From NCBI GenBank assembly GCA_018676675.1, contig JABHEG010000301.1, positions 1 through 34,403 of the forward strand: 34,403 nt of DNA. The letters are read 5' to 3'. Shown here piece by piece: positions 7,891-16,966 of the stretch. The DNA is from Lentisphaerota bacterium (lineage in GTDB: Bacteria; Verrucomicrobiota; Lentisphaeria; Oligosphaerales; JABHEG01). Position numbers and translations under genes: made by a program. Below the pieces are notes generated by a model. That model was given only the letters and a program-made list of their open reading frames with translations, was not told the origin of the DNA and ran no database searches. Position 1 is the first letter of the stretch, and every line of letters starts with the position of its first letter.

Positions 7891-9222
7891 CTACCGACTC
7901 ACCTTGCGTGCTTGCCAAGCCGCCAAGTGCAGTGCCAGGATCACGGTTCTGTTGAAGTTCTCGCCGGATGTGTAGGTCTGCCCATGAGCCAGCATCAACG
8001 CGCTCATGCGCCGGACGTGCGGCGCGATTTCGGCAATCAGTCGGTCGTCGCCGGAAAGAGAGATCTGATGAAACGGCACCGTTGCCATGCCGTAGAGAAG
8101 CTTAGCGGAGGCAGAACGTCGGCGCCAGTTTCGCTCCTGCATGCGGTCCGCCGAGAACATGGTGAACGCGTCCAGGACCGTTGTCGGTTTGTCCAGACGC
8201 AACCCCAGCACATCCAGTCGCTTCTGGGCGGCTTCGTCGGATTCACCGCCGGCCCAATCGAGTCGGCGCCAGACAGAGGCGTCGAAAAGACTCGCTCGCA
8301 GCGCTCGCTCAGCGCGTACTCTCATGTAGGTCCGCAGCAGCTCAAGACGGGCGGGGGCCTTTTCCGTGGCCAACAGGACTCGGAGTGAGGTGTAGAATTG
8401 ATTGCTGTAGAGCGTCTCCGGCCGCCACTTGTGGTCTTTGTCGATGCGGAACAGATCCCATCGTTTGCCCCCCTTCTCTGCGCTGAAGCGCTGGTAGAGC
8501 TCAGCCCAGTGGGCGTCGCCCGTCGCATCATGGACGGCCGCCAAATGCCCAAGCAGCGTTGCGGCGCCGACGACCGTGAACTGCCGCCAGCCGAACCCGA
8601 CGTGCGCCATCTTGCTGTCATCTTCAACCGTGATGATCCAATTGTTCTTCTCAAGGCGTTTGGCCACATGGGTCAGTTCGTCGGCAATGAAAGAGCGATC
8701 CTCGGCAGTAGCCAGCTCACTCCTTGAGTAACGCCAGAGGGCTTCGACGAAGGCACAGTGCTGATCGCGGGAAGAATCCGGGTAATAGCTCTTGCCGTCG
8801 GGATGCGGACCGCGCGGCACAAAGCCCGGAACGGGGCTGATTGTGCCCACGAGCTTCATTCCCGCAAAGATGCGTCGTGCGAACGCCGCAAGCTCAGCGT
8901 CATGGGTTGCCTCGTAGGCGTCGCAGAGCGCCAGAAGGAGCTGTCCATTCTCGAGGGGAACATCCTGAATTCCGGAACCATAGCCATACGGCATTGGCTT
9001 GCCGCGGGTCTCACGTCGAGCAATCTCCGCGGGGGAGGAAAGTGTCTCGATCCCTTTTGCCCCGTTGAGTCGGTGGTGGTAGCAGACATTGGTGTTCTCG
9101 TGCCCAAACCCCGCCCAGTACGCCCGGCAGAGCTGCTTGGAAGCCTGCAGCATGGCGGGGTCCCCGGCCGCGGCGACCTGCAACGATAGAAAGACCATGG
9201 TGAGTGCAATGCGTGGTGTCAC
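7891..9222 (-). CDS. Secreted alpha-helical protein, possible alpha/alpha toroid glycan-active enzyme
   Basis: The protein has 443 residues with a short signal peptide (MTPRIALTMVFLSLQVAAAG). The mature part is helix-rich, with repeated pairs of amphipathic helices (for example NGQLLLALCDAYEATHDAELAAFARRIFAGM and TVVGAATLLGHLAAVHDATGD, cut here to their cores). Conserved aromatic or acidic clusters such as YYPDSSRDQH and FGWRQF are also present. This organisation resembles the (alpha/alpha)6 toroids of glycoside hydrolases and polysaccharide lyases, but no named family or catalytic pair was recognised. Location and style fit the surrounding carbohydrate-related secreted proteins. The call is therefore structural only. 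Confidence 0.6.
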   Translation of the reverse strand: MTPRIALTMVFLSLQVAAAGDPAMLQASKQLCRAYWAGFGHENTNVCYHHRLNGAKGIETLSSPAEIARRETRGKPMPYGYGSGIQDVPLENGQLLLALCDAYEATHDAELAAFARRIFAGMKLVGTISPVPGFVPRGPHPDGKSYYPDSSRDQHCAFVEALWRYSRSELATAEDRSFIADELTHVAKRLEKNNWIITVEDDSKMAHVGFGWRQFTVVGAATLLGHLAAVHDATGDAHWAELYQRFSAEKGGKRWDLFRIDKDHKWRPETLYSNQFYTSLRVLLATEKAPARLELLRTYMRVRAERALRASLFDASVWRRLDWAGGESDEAAQKRLDVLGLRLDKPTTVLDAFTMFSADRMQERNWRRRSASAKLLYGMATVPFHQISLSGDDRLIAEIAPHVRRMSALMLAHGQTYTSGENFNRTVILALHLAAWQARKVSR

Positions 9223-9517
9223 CTCAGGCTCCTTCCTTCCCGGCGATCAGGACGCGTACTTGAGTGAGCCGCGGAACTGGTGCTGTGCGAGGTCCCCCGG
9301 CGCGCTTGCCGAGATCCGTGAATGACCCACTGGGCACGCGGTCGCTCCATTGGCCGCGCCATGCGTCACGCCACGCAGTTCACAATCCATGGTCTTCGGT
9401 TGCCCCGGTGCCTGTCGCCTGTCCTACGAGATCCCCCGATGGGGGTCCGGGGGAGCTGTGGTCCCCCGGCTGGGGTGTGGGGCAAGCAGCCCCAGCACTT
9501 CCTTGGTGGACACGTCT
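9223..9517. other. Intergenic region without a supported gene
   Basis: This 295-base gap between two minus-strand genes contains a GC-rich short palindrome around 9431-9447 (ATCCCCCGATGGGGGT) followed by further G- and C-runs. Plus-strand open frames here have no start signal or family resemblance. Confidence 0.5.
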
Positions 9518-10738
9518 CTACTTTGCTTTGAGGTGATCTCCGAGCGCGATTTCCAAACAGATCAACGCATAAGGCGTGACCAGCTCAGGCATGCTCTCCT
9601 GCCAGCGACCGGAGGCGTCGTTGGTCCACTGGCCGTCACCTTTCTGCATCCCCACGAGTTTACGGACCAAGTCGGTCCGCCAGGCGTGCTGTTTGCCGTC
9701 TGGAGTCACCACTGCGTCCCCGCCGAGAGCCGAATGTGCTTTCGCAAACGTGTGAAGGTAGTAGAAGTGCCCTTCCGGTCCCATTCCGGGATTCTCATCG
9801 AGCGTGTAGTGCTTCCGGGCCCACTCCATGGCAGCTTTCACACGAGGGTCATCGTGCTCGAGCTTCGCATAGAGCATGCTCTTAAGGCCCGCATAGGTCA
9901 TGGTCCCATAGGAGCGAAGTGTCTCGACTTGCCCCTGCTTGTCACTTGCCTTGCTCTGGTCTGGGCGATAGACGAAGCCACCGTCTTTGGTTTCGGTCAC
10001 CAGCCAGGCTCCGCTCTTCGTCTGCTCCAGGTTCTGGACAGCGGAGAGGAACTGACGCGCCTTGTCCCATGCGAGGTCGGCGGCTTTGGCCTCCGCCGGG
10101 TCCTTCGAGAAGGGCTCCCGGGCGAGGAAATCGGTAAGATAGAGCGCCTCGAGCGCCCACTGCGTGTTGGAAAGATCGGGGCGGGTGGGGCCACCGGAAC
10201 CATAGCCAATGCCGCCGTAAAAAGCATCGCCCTTCTCAGTGGGGTGCTCGTCGTGGTCTTCATCAAGCTGTGAACCGATCAGGAAGCCACGTGCCTTGCG
10301 CATGACCTCGATGTCTTTGGGGTTGGCCAACACGGCCAGGGCGGTCAGGCAGATGGCCGTCGAGTAATTGACATAGGAACGGTCCTCCGAGCAGATGGCA
10401 CCGTCCTTTCGAGCGTTGCTGAGAACAAAGCGACGCCCTTTCTCGACTGACAATTCCCTCGCGACCCCATACTTGGGGGCCTCCCCGGCATGCAGAGCCA
10501 TGCAGGCCAGTGCAGTGATCGCGGGACTGTGCAGCCAGGCCCCACTGCTCATCTGCTTGTCCATCATGAACCCAATTCCCCGCTCCACCGCGGCTCGGCT
10601 CTCAAGCACGAGGGTTTCGGGGATCTGAGGAACGGCCAGTGAAGGTGTCGGCTGTGCCGTGCTGAAAAGGGCGCCGGTGACAGTTATGGCAACGGCTAGG
10701 CGCTCAATGATTCCAGTGAAGGGTCGTTTGGTCTGCAT
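9518..10738 (-). CDS. Secreted prenyltransferase/squalene-oxidase-repeat-like protein
   Basis: The protein has 406 residues. The frame is open to 10867, but the Met at 10738 begins a proper export signal (basic MQTKRPFTG, then a hydrophobic run ending near LAVP). The mature part carries repeated terpene-cyclase-like helical units: GIGFMMDKQMSSGAW, YVNYSTAICLTAL, DLSNTQWALEALY, and late VGMQKGDGQWTNDASGRW followed by VTPYALICLEIAL. The Q-x-x-x-G-x-W pattern is the QW-type repeat of the prenyltransferase/squalene oxidase superfamily. Secreted members are common in Planctomycetes and related phyla and are not true cyclases; their function is unknown. It faces away from no neighbour: VapC ends 125 bases upstream on the same strand. 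Confidence 0.8.
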   Translation of the reverse strand: MQTKRPFTGIIERLAVAITVTGALFSTAQPTPSLAVPQIPETLVLESRAAVERGIGFMMDKQMSSGAWLHSPAITALACMALHAGEAPKYGVARELSVEKGRRFVLSNARKDGAICSEDRSYVNYSTAICLTALAVLANPKDIEVMRKARGFLIGSQLDEDHDEHPTEKGDAFYGGIGYGSGGPTRPDLSNTQWALEALYLTDFLAREPFSKDPAEAKAADLAWDKARQFLSAVQNLEQTKSGAWLVTETKDGGFVYRPDQSKASDKQGQVETLRSYGTMTYAGLKSMLYAKLEHDDPRVKAAMEWARKHYTLDENPGMGPEGHFYYLHTFAKAHSALGGDAVVTPDGKQHAWRTDLVRKLVGMQKGDGQWTNDASGRWQESMPELVTPYALICLEIALGDHLKAK

Positions 10739-10863
10739 GGCTCGTCTCTTGTTCTTCTCTCTTGTCGACAGTCTCGCTCTGTTCCCGGTCTCCCCTATGA
10801 TACGTCTGGCTCTCTGCACAGGGGACATGCCGGAACGGGTGCAAGTCACCCATTTACGTTCGT

Positions 10864-11262
10864 TCACACCTCGACCAGCCGCAAGTCAAGCGTGTCGCGG
10901 ACGCGCTGGAAGTGCTGGTCCAAACTCAGAATGGCTAGGTCGTGGGTTCTGGCCTGAGCGATAATGAGGGTATCGGCGAGGGGGATCGTCAATCCCTGTC
11001 GGCGCAGGTCAAAGGCGATCCGCCCGGCCTCAACGCAGATCTCGGGTGTATCGGAAAGTACGTCGAGTCCGAGAACGACCTCAAGGACCTCCCTGAACTC
11101 CCTTTGCGTGCGCGTGCCGCTGAGAAGCTCGGCCACGATGATTCCGCTGCAATACGCGGCCTGGGCCTCGATCAGAGCTTTGATCGAAGCCTTCAGGGCG
11201 GGATCGCGATGGCGCATCACCTCAATCCAGACCGATGTGTCGATGATCGTCCGTTGGCTCAC
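10864..11262 (-). CDS. vapC: VapC-type PIN-domain toxin (ribonuclease)
   Basis: The protein has 132 residues, the usual VapC length. The PIN acidic residues are all visible: Asp8 in IIDTSVWIEV, Glu45 in IVAELLSGT, Asp97 in IPLADTLIIAQA, and Asp115 in AILSLDQHF. They coordinate Mg2+ for single-stranded RNA cleavage, typically of tRNA or rRNA. The start overlaps the antitoxin stop by four bases (ATGA type), as is normal for the pair. The active site is intact, so the toxin is probably functional. Expression should be held down by the VapB-VapC complex. Confidence 0.92.
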   Translation of the reverse strand: MSQRTIIDTSVWIEVMRHRDPALKASIKALIEAQAAYCSGIIVAELLSGTRTQREFREVLEVVLGLDVLSDTPEICVEAGRIAFDLRRQGLTIPLADTLIIAQARTHDLAILSLDQHFQRVRDTLDLRLVEV

Positions 11263-11465
11263 CGTTCCATCTCCCGCCAGGCGATGGGATCAAAATCTGG
11301 ATCGAATGGGTCATCGCCGTCAATAAAGCGGAGGAGCTTCTGCTTGCGCAAGTCTTTCTCATACGACTGCAGCGCGCTGATGACGATATCCGTCTTCTTA
11401 TTCTTGCCGCTGAGGCGGGCCACTTCAGCCATCAGGTCATCCGGAAGATTGAGTGTGGTGCGCAT
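11259..11465 (-). CDS. vapB: VapB-type ribbon-helix-helix antitoxin
   Basis: The protein has 68 residues. The N terminus MRTTLNLPDDLMAEVARLSG is a typical beta strand plus helix of a ribbon-helix-helix DNA-binding dimer. The acidic tail (FIDGDDPFDPDFDPIAW) is the expected toxin-wrapping segment. A strong ribosome binding site GGAGG sits eight bases upstream of the ATG at 11465. It precedes and overlaps vapC, and it likely represses the shared promoter at 11503-11532. Confidence 0.88.
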   Translation of the reverse strand: MRTTLNLPDDLMAEVARLSGKNKKTDIVISALQSYEKDLRKQKLLRFIDGDDPFDPDFDPIAWREMER

Positions 11466-11502
11466 AGCGTGTGCCTCCGATGGCGCCCTTTAAAGATGCC
11501 TT

Positions 11503-11532
11503 AATATAGCATACTCAACAGGCATACACCAA
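11503..11532 (-). promoter_or_regulatory. Candidate promoter of vapBC
   Basis: On the minus strand TTGGTG (11527-11532) and TATATT (11503-11508) are separated by 18 bases, and the predicted start would lie about 30 bases before vapB. The spacer holds two TATGC words (TATGCCTGTTGAGTATGC), a possible antitoxin operator. The match to a housekeeping promoter is good, but this is prediction only. Confidence 0.5.
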
Positions 11533-11551
11533 AGGCACCAGTGGTGGTGAG

Positions 11552-14419
11552 CTACTCACGCCCTGTACGGACGAACACACATGGGGCGGAGCCGGAAGAG
11601 CGGTCGGTCTGCCGGGCCTCGTAGTCGACATCGGGGTCAGCCGCCAGGAGAATGGCATTGATGGGGTCGATCCACCCCCTTATTCCTGTGCATATGACGC
11701 GCAGCCGGTGCTTCCCCGCGGTGAGACGTACGGACCGGCCGACCCGATGGAATTGCGTATACCCACGCTCGCCGGCATGGGGCTCGCTGGTCATCGACCC
11801 CACCTCGACACCATCGATCAGTACGGCCTTTCGCTCGGACGCTTGATACTGAACGACCCGGAGCCAGGCCTGATGGTCCCCCTCGGCGGGTACGTCGAAC
11901 TCGAACTCGATCCACGCACCGTCGTAGGGATTCTCGCCCGGGCGGTTCGGGGTGCGGATGGTGGCCGTCTTGTGTGCACTCCCATTGAGTTCCCACTCCA
12001 TCCCATCCGGCGCGTCCTTTGGTCGCCCCCAGGCAACCCGCTCCTCCGGCCGGATCAAAACGACCTCCGAAGGTGTCAGCAGGTGGATCGGACGGTAAAG
12101 CCCCCCGCTTCCGCCTCCCGTGTAGACTCGAACCGCGACGTGGTTCCGCCCCGAAACGAGACAGTCTGTCACGTCGATCTCGCAGGGGGAGTTCCAGCTC
12201 ACGTTGGCAACGTAGGCGTGTTCCCCGGCAAGTGTCCCGTTCACCCAGACCTTCCCGGCAGCGTCGATGCCCCCGAAATAGAGAGCCAGCTTGCTCCCGA
12301 CCGCCGTGTCGGGCAGTTCGAACGTCGTGCGGTACCAGGCGGCTCCCTCGAACCCCTTCTCCTTGAGTTCCTGCTGTTGCCAGGTGCGATCAACTCGGGC
12401 TTCGCTCCACCCGGCAGCGTCGAAGTCTGTCCTCCACCAACCGTCCTCTTCCGCGGTCGCGTCGTCCTCGAAGCGAAAACGCCATGTCCGCGGGAGATCG
12501 ACCACGGTTCGGTGCTGCCAACTGAAGCGACTTCCCAGTTCCCGACGCAGTTTCGGTATCTCGCGCTCCGTCAGCCAGCGTTTGGCGCCCTCGCGGAAGT
12601 TGTAGGCCATCGCCCAAAGCGTCTCGCCTTCCTTGGCTGCCTCAACGGCCGCGTCATACTCAGCGACGGCCGTGCGCAGGTCGTTTTCGCGGTCAGCGTC
12701 CGCGAAGCGTCGCTGGGCCCAGAGCCCGGCCATGTAATGCTCTGCGTACCGGAAGGGGATCTCGACCATCTTGACCCGGCGCTTCACGCGTTCGCTCTGC
12801 GCGACCTGTCCCGCCTGATTGAGGTGTTCCCGAGCCGTGCTCAAGAGCTCCGGGGTGAGAAAACGATCGGCATAGGTCTTGGGTGTGATGGCGCGGAACT
12901 CGCCGATCGGCCCATCCGCGTTCCGGAAGGCGTCTGCCATCAGCTCGAAGTAGGAACGCATCGGGATCTCGGCCTCCCGGAAATACCCACGGTAGTAATC
13001 GTCGAGAAGGGCATCGATGTCGAGATTCACATCCCAGAGCAAGCGCGCATGGAGGTACCAATTGAGCCCGAGCATTCCCCAGTTCTTGCCCTGAGACTGT
13101 CCGTGTTCACCCGCAAGCCCAAGGCTGTGAGCGTACTTCAAGTCCTCGGCGAGGATCCTGTGCCGCGGATAGGGTAGGGATTCCCACATGGTTTTGAACA
13201 TGTATCGATACAGAATCAGGTTCTTACACTCCCCCGTCCATTCCACCAGATTCCGGTTGAAGTCCTGTATCTGTTCGGATGCACCGCTGTTGATTGGGTG
13301 ATTGTAGGCCCCCGGCTGGCACAGCATCACGATCACATTGTCGCGGACGGAGCGGCGCCGGGGAATGGGGCGGTATTGATGGTAGGCAAAGGTCGTGATC
13401 CAGGCGTCGGGATGAGGCTTGGCAATGGCATCGGAGACCTGGTTCACAAAGTGGAAGAAACGATCGCTGACGACCCGCATCTCCCTGCCGTGGAGCATCA
13501 TCATCTCGCCCGTGTCAAGGGCGACGCAGGTGGGGCAAGAGCACCACCGCCCGGTCACGTCGTCGGGGGAGAGGGAGACGAGGCGTTTGTCCGGACTCCT
13601 GTTGAGCGCCTCAGTGATCCGGTTAACGAAAATCTCGAGCACGTCCGGGTGTGTGGTGCATGCCTGGTAGCGCCGCTTGCCGAAGCGGTCGGCCCGGGGG
13701 AGAAAGCGCGCGCCGTCCTTGAGCGGGAAATAATCCGGGTGCTCCTCGAACAAGTCAGCGCTGATGTAGCGTGAAAATGCGTGCCCCCCGATCGCGTGAG
13801 CGTGCTGACCACCGCGGTTCACGGCAAAACTGCGGAGGTTTGTGTTCAGGCGGTTCCGGATGGCCCACTCCCCAATCGAGGGGTGAAGGCAAACCGAGAT
13901 GTCACGATACCAGAAGCTGGGTTCATGGCTGAACTCGAATGCCGACAGCTCTACCTTGCTCGGGCGTGGAATCTCGGTGCCCCACGGTTCGGGCTGGTAC
14001 CACCGGATCCCGAGCTTCCGCTCCAGGAATGCGTAGACCGCATGGACAACGCCCCGGGTTCCTCCGCCCACCAGGAAAAGGTCGCCGTCTTCCGTGGCGC
14101 GAAACAGGACGCCTTCCTCCGGGAGTTCGGGGAAGGCAGGCAGGAACGTCTTGACCCATGACTGTGGCCCCACGTGTACCGCCGGGCTCGTGCCCCGCCC
14201 TCCTGCCTGGGCGATGGGCAAGTCCTCCCCGCAGCGCTTGAGTAGATAGCTCCGGAACTCCTCCGCAGCAAAGGTGATATCCGGGAGGGGATCGGTCGGG
14301 ATCACGATCCGGCCAACCCGCTTGCCCGAAATCCACAAGCCACTCGGGGCCTGGGCGCACACGGACACTGAACCCGCCAGGCAGGTCATGACCAACGCTG
14401 TACCGATTACGTACCTCAT
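11552..14419 (-). CDS. Secreted DUF4838 protein with C-terminal GH2-type sugar-binding and beta-sandwich domains
   Basis: The protein has 955 residues. The open frame extends to 14659 through repeat DNA, but the signal peptide (MRYVIGTALVMTCLAGSVSVCAQA) fixes the start at 14419, after an AAGGA eight bases upstream. Residues about 30-150 resemble the N-terminal domain of alpha-glucuronidase-like enzymes (AAEEFRSYLLKRCGEDLPI, then VVHAVYAFLERKLGIRWY). The DUF4838 core follows, with SLSPDDVTGRWCSCPTC and a later TTFAYHQYRPIP stretch. Around residues 640-790 is a GH2-like jelly roll (AAWYRTTFELPD, FGGIDAAGKVWVNG, VRVYTGGGSGGLYRPIHLL). A final beta-sandwich of about 130 residues follows. It is probably a polysaccharide-degrading exo-enzyme; its substrate is unknown. 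Confidence 0.85.
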   Translation of the reverse strand: MRYVIGTALVMTCLAGSVSVCAQAPSGLWISGKRVGRIVIPTDPLPDITFAAEEFRSYLLKRCGEDLPIAQAGGRGTSPAVHVGPQSWVKTFLPAFPELPEEGVLFRATEDGDLFLVGGGTRGVVHAVYAFLERKLGIRWYQPEPWGTEIPRPSKVELSAFEFSHEPSFWYRDISVCLHPSIGEWAIRNRLNTNLRSFAVNRGGQHAHAIGGHAFSRYISADLFEEHPDYFPLKDGARFLPRADRFGKRRYQACTTHPDVLEIFVNRITEALNRSPDKRLVSLSPDDVTGRWCSCPTCVALDTGEMMMLHGREMRVVSDRFFHFVNQVSDAIAKPHPDAWITTFAYHQYRPIPRRRSVRDNVIVMLCQPGAYNHPINSGASEQIQDFNRNLVEWTGECKNLILYRYMFKTMWESLPYPRHRILAEDLKYAHSLGLAGEHGQSQGKNWGMLGLNWYLHARLLWDVNLDIDALLDDYYRGYFREAEIPMRSYFELMADAFRNADGPIGEFRAITPKTYADRFLTPELLSTAREHLNQAGQVAQSERVKRRVKMVEIPFRYAEHYMAGLWAQRRFADADRENDLRTAVAEYDAAVEAAKEGETLWAMAYNFREGAKRWLTEREIPKLRRELGSRFSWQHRTVVDLPRTWRFRFEDDATAEEDGWWRTDFDAAGWSEARVDRTWQQQELKEKGFEGAAWYRTTFELPDTAVGSKLALYFGGIDAAGKVWVNGTLAGEHAYVANVSWNSPCEIDVTDCLVSGRNHVAVRVYTGGGSGGLYRPIHLLTPSEVVLIRPEERVAWGRPKDAPDGMEWELNGSAHKTATIRTPNRPGENPYDGAWIEFEFDVPAEGDHQAWLRVVQYQASERKAVLIDGVEVGSMTSEPHAGERGYTQFHRVGRSVRLTAGKHRLRVICTGIRGWIDPINAILLAADPDVDYEARQTDRSSGSAPCVFVRTGRE

Positions 14420-14922
14420 GCATCCCTTCCTTTCGTGTGTGGCGTCACCCGTTCTGAGCATGAAACTGTCCGTCAGAGCCGCGCACCGCCGATGCGGGGT
14501 AAGCGGTCCTCCTGTCCGAGCCGAAGCCCCCTCCCGTTGGTCAGGGCTCTGTCCGTCAGAGCCGCGCCCCGCCGATGCGGGGTAAGCGGTCTTCCTGTCT
14601 GCCGCCCATCGGACTGTCACCGTTCCAGGAAGTGTAGAAGCACGGTCAGGCCAAATCAAGGATGGTACTGATTCGGGTGAATGGACAGAAACAGATCAGG
14701 CAGTCGGTGGGGTGGGGGGACTTGTCTCTACTCGACGGATCAAGCGGCCGCCTCAAGACGCACGGACTCCGGGCGCCCCGCTGTGAAGAGGACGCGTGGC
14801 GACCATCCGCCGTACAAGCCTGGCCTTCGCCAGTTGTTCTGTCGCTCATATCCGAGTAGATCGGCCTCGGCGCCCACTGCTCGACAGTCGGTGAAGCTGC
14901 GCAGAAGCAGGACGGTTGACGA
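14420..14922. other. Gene-free region upstream of the DUF4838 gene
   Basis: This 503-base stretch contains two copies of the dispersed palindromic repeat (14468-14600). Beyond them, 14601-14922, no gene, RNA or terminator was recognised. The reading frames crossing it on both strands lack ribosome binding sites and family resemblance. Confidence 0.5.
14468..14600. repeat. Two direct copies of the dispersed repeat, 80 bp apart
   Basis: CTGTCCGTCAGAGCCGCG starts both copies (about 14468 and 14548), and both continue with CGCCGATGCGGGGTAAGCGG and a TC-CTCCTGTC or TCTTCCTGTC tail. Only two or so substitutions separate the copies over about 50 bases. The word CCTCCCGTTGGTCAGGGCTC between them recurs near 27651. 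Confidence 0.7.
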
Positions 14923-15936
14923 TCAGAGGAACTTGGCGATGAGGGCTTCGAGTTGGTCGAGGAAGGCGGCACGCTTGGTGTCGTCGCCGGCGATCTTGCG
15001 CATGCTGCGGCTGGCCTCTTTGAAGCGGCGGGTGGCGGGATCGTCGACAATGCCGTCGAGTTTGCGGAGGGCTTCGGGGATGGTGATGCGTCCGGCCCAG
15101 ACCTCGTGGTAGAGATCGAGATCGGCTTCTTTGATGCGCTTGGCGTGACCGACGTAGTTGTCGTTCACCCCGAGCATGTCCGCCGCAATCGCCCGAGAAC
15201 TGATTGGCTTGGCAGCGTCATCGGTAGTCTTTGGAGATATCTCCAAAGTCTTCCCTGACGACCGCAGAAGCATCGCCTGGCGGATCTTCTCGATGCGTTT
15301 GGAATTGACCCGTTCGGCGATCTTGGGCATGATGTCGAAGGCCACCACGGCGCATTGAGAGGTCGAGAGTTTCCGGCGGAACTGGTTGCTGGAGAGCACG
15401 TAGGTGAGCGCCTGCTGTTCGGTGCCGACGAACTCAAGGAAGGCGAGCGGTTTCCCAGCCCGTTCGCAGGCATCGTGACGGTTCCTGCCGTCGAGGATCT
15501 TGCCCTGGAACAGCACGATGGGGTTCTGGAGCTCGTCGACCTCGATCGATTCCTTGAGCTCGGTGAACTCGTTCTTGCTCATGCGGGGCAGCAGATCGGC
15601 GAGCGGGTGGGGCTCGAGCGCGTTGGTGTCGACCGCGCCGACGGCCATAGGGACGAGCTGAATCGGCTCCGGCATGCCCATAGCGTCTTCAAGAAGAGGC
15701 CCTACTTCCGCCTCTGGGACGCTCATCTCGGACTCCGCCATGGGTTCTTCCATGGCCATCATGTCCTCCGCGCTCGGCATACCCTCCGCGGATTCCGCAG
15801 CCATGGCCTCTTCCTGCATCATCCCCTGCTCCATGGCAAGCATCTCGTCCTCCGACATGGCCGCCTCGTCGTCGGTCATTCCCTCGTTCTCCTCTCCCAG
15901 AGAATCAGGACCGCGGCTTTCGGTTCGTTCGGACAT
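14923..15936 (-). CDS. ParB/Srx-like domain protein with acidic, methionine-rich N terminus
   Basis: The protein has 337 residues. The second Met (15936) was chosen because AGGAGG lies eight bases before it; the Met at 15942 is too close to that site. The first 100 residues are highly acidic and rich in Met and Glu (MAMEEPMAESEMSVPEAE), so probably disordered. Residues about 105-190 are a ParB-type N-terminal domain: LKESIEVDELQNPIVLF, then GKILDGRNRHDACERAGKP, equivalent to the ParB GxxR nucleotide-binding box. A helical region with VNSKRIEKIRQAMLL and RAIAADMLGVNDNYVGHAKR resembles the helix-turn-helix of ParB/KorB proteins. There is no ParA partner nearby, so a role in chromosome segregation is unlikely; a plasmid, phage or regulatory origin is possible. 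Confidence 0.8.
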   Translation of the reverse strand: MSERTESRGPDSLGEENEGMTDDEAAMSEDEMLAMEQGMMQEEAMAAESAEGMPSAEDMMAMEEPMAESEMSVPEAEVGPLLEDAMGMPEPIQLVPMAVGAVDTNALEPHPLADLLPRMSKNEFTELKESIEVDELQNPIVLFQGKILDGRNRHDACERAGKPLAFLEFVGTEQQALTYVLSSNQFRRKLSTSQCAVVAFDIMPKIAERVNSKRIEKIRQAMLLRSSGKTLEISPKTTDDAAKPISSRAIAADMLGVNDNYVGHAKRIKEADLDLYHEVWAGRITIPEALRKLDGIVDDPATRRFKEASRSMRKIAGDDTKRAAFLDQLEALIAKFL

Positions 15937-16262
15937 GATCATTCCCTCCTCTTGCGGACCCTTCTGCGTTGCTCGTTCGACAGCCTGTGTAATCTTACGC
16001 TGAACGGGGTGTCAGGCGAGCCCTCCGGGAAGCGCTGCCGCGGCCGGCTATATCTGTGTCCGTGGCCCGCCGGCTTGGGGTCAGGTCCGTACGTTGACAC
16101 TTGGCGTTGGATGAGACTCGACCGTTGGGGTGACTCGGGCCCGCCAACTGGCAGAAGGCCTCGGCCTGACCCCGTCCGGCCCGTTCAACGATCGAAACTC
16201 CGGATTCTCGGGTTACGTTGGCGGGCGAGTCTACATGCACACTATGAAAGGACATCAAAATC
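15937..16262. other. Intergenic region with a GGGGTCAGG inverted pair
   Basis: No gene is supported in this 326-base divergent gap. It contains GGGGTCAGG (16077-16085) followed by TCCGTACGTTGACAC, and the complement CCTGACCCC at 16165-16173. The combination resembles the short ends associated with REP-type (TnpA-REP) elements, but no transposase is near. AAAGGA before 16263 is the likely ribosome binding site of the next gene. Confidence 0.4.
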
Positions 16263-16946
16263 ATGAAGACACCGATCGCTGCATTGGCCATGGGCATTGT
16301 GCTGACTCTGAGCGCGGCTGCCCAGGACGCGTCCCCCGGGTGGGTCACGCTCGTTGACGGTGAAACACTCAATGGATGGACTCAACTCAACGGGAAGGCA
16401 ACCTACGAAGTGGTGGATGCCACCATCGTGGGACACACCGCTGAAGGCAGCCCTAACTCGTTTCTGTGTACGGACAAACAGTACGGCGACTTTGAGCTGG
16501 AGTTCGAGGTCAAGTGCGACAAGGGCCTGAATTCAGGAGTCCAGATCCGCTCCCTGACCAAGCCCAGGAAAGACGGGACGCCGAACCCGAAGGGACGCAT
16601 CAATGGACCGCAAGTCGAGATCGCGAGCGGACCTGGTCCGGCAGGTTTCATTTACGGTGAGGCCACGGGCCGCGGCTGGCTTTCCCCCGAACCGAAGAGC
16701 AAAGACCCAAAGGTGAAGAGGCATCCGCACTTTAAGAACGATGACTGGAACCAGTACCGCATCGTCGCCCGGGGGGCACGCATCCAGACGTGGATCAACG
16801 GCCAACCCATAGCCGATCTGACCGACCAGAAGATCCTCGAAACCCATCCCACAGGTGTTATCGGGCTGCAGGTCCATAGCATCCGCAAAGGCCGTGGCCC
16901 CTTCAAAGTCGCCTGGCGCAACATCCGGATCCGCGAACTGAAGTAG
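16263..16946 (+). CDS. Secreted DUF1080 (3-keto-disaccharide hydrolase-like) protein
   Basis: The protein has 227 residues with a signal peptide (MKTPIAALAMGIVLTLSAAA) cut before QDASPGW. The rest is one concanavalin-like beta-sandwich of the DUF1080 family: VTLVDGETLNGWTQLNGKA at the start, then YGDFELEFEVKCDKGLNSGVQIRS in the middle (quoted in parts), DDWNQYRIVARGARIQTWING and PTGVIGLQVH at the end. This set and the length are typical. Members are annotated as 3-keto-disaccharide hydrolases, a secreted step in glycoside breakdown that works with 3-keto-forming Gfo/Idh oxidoreductases. No specific substrate can be read from the sequence. Confidence 0.9.
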   Translation: MKTPIAALAMGIVLTLSAAAQDASPGWVTLVDGETLNGWTQLNGKATYEVVDATIVGHTAEGSPNSFLCTDKQYGDFELEFEVKCDKGLNSGVQIRSLTKPRKDGTPNPKGRINGPQVEIASGPGPAGFIYGEATGRGWLSPEPKSKDPKVKRHPHFKNDDWNQYRIVARGARIQTWINGQPIADLTDQKILETHPTGVIGLQVHSIRKGRGPFKVAWRNIRIRELK

Positions 16947-16966
16947 CAGTCTGAACGTGCAGATCG

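Noticed and set aside
11708..13177. 489-codon plus-strand open frame opposite the DUF4838 gene
   Set aside because: Shadow of the secreted DUF4838 protein, with no family motif or ribosome binding site.
14923..15936. Chromosome partition locus
   Set aside because: No ParA and no parS-like palindromes were seen next to it.
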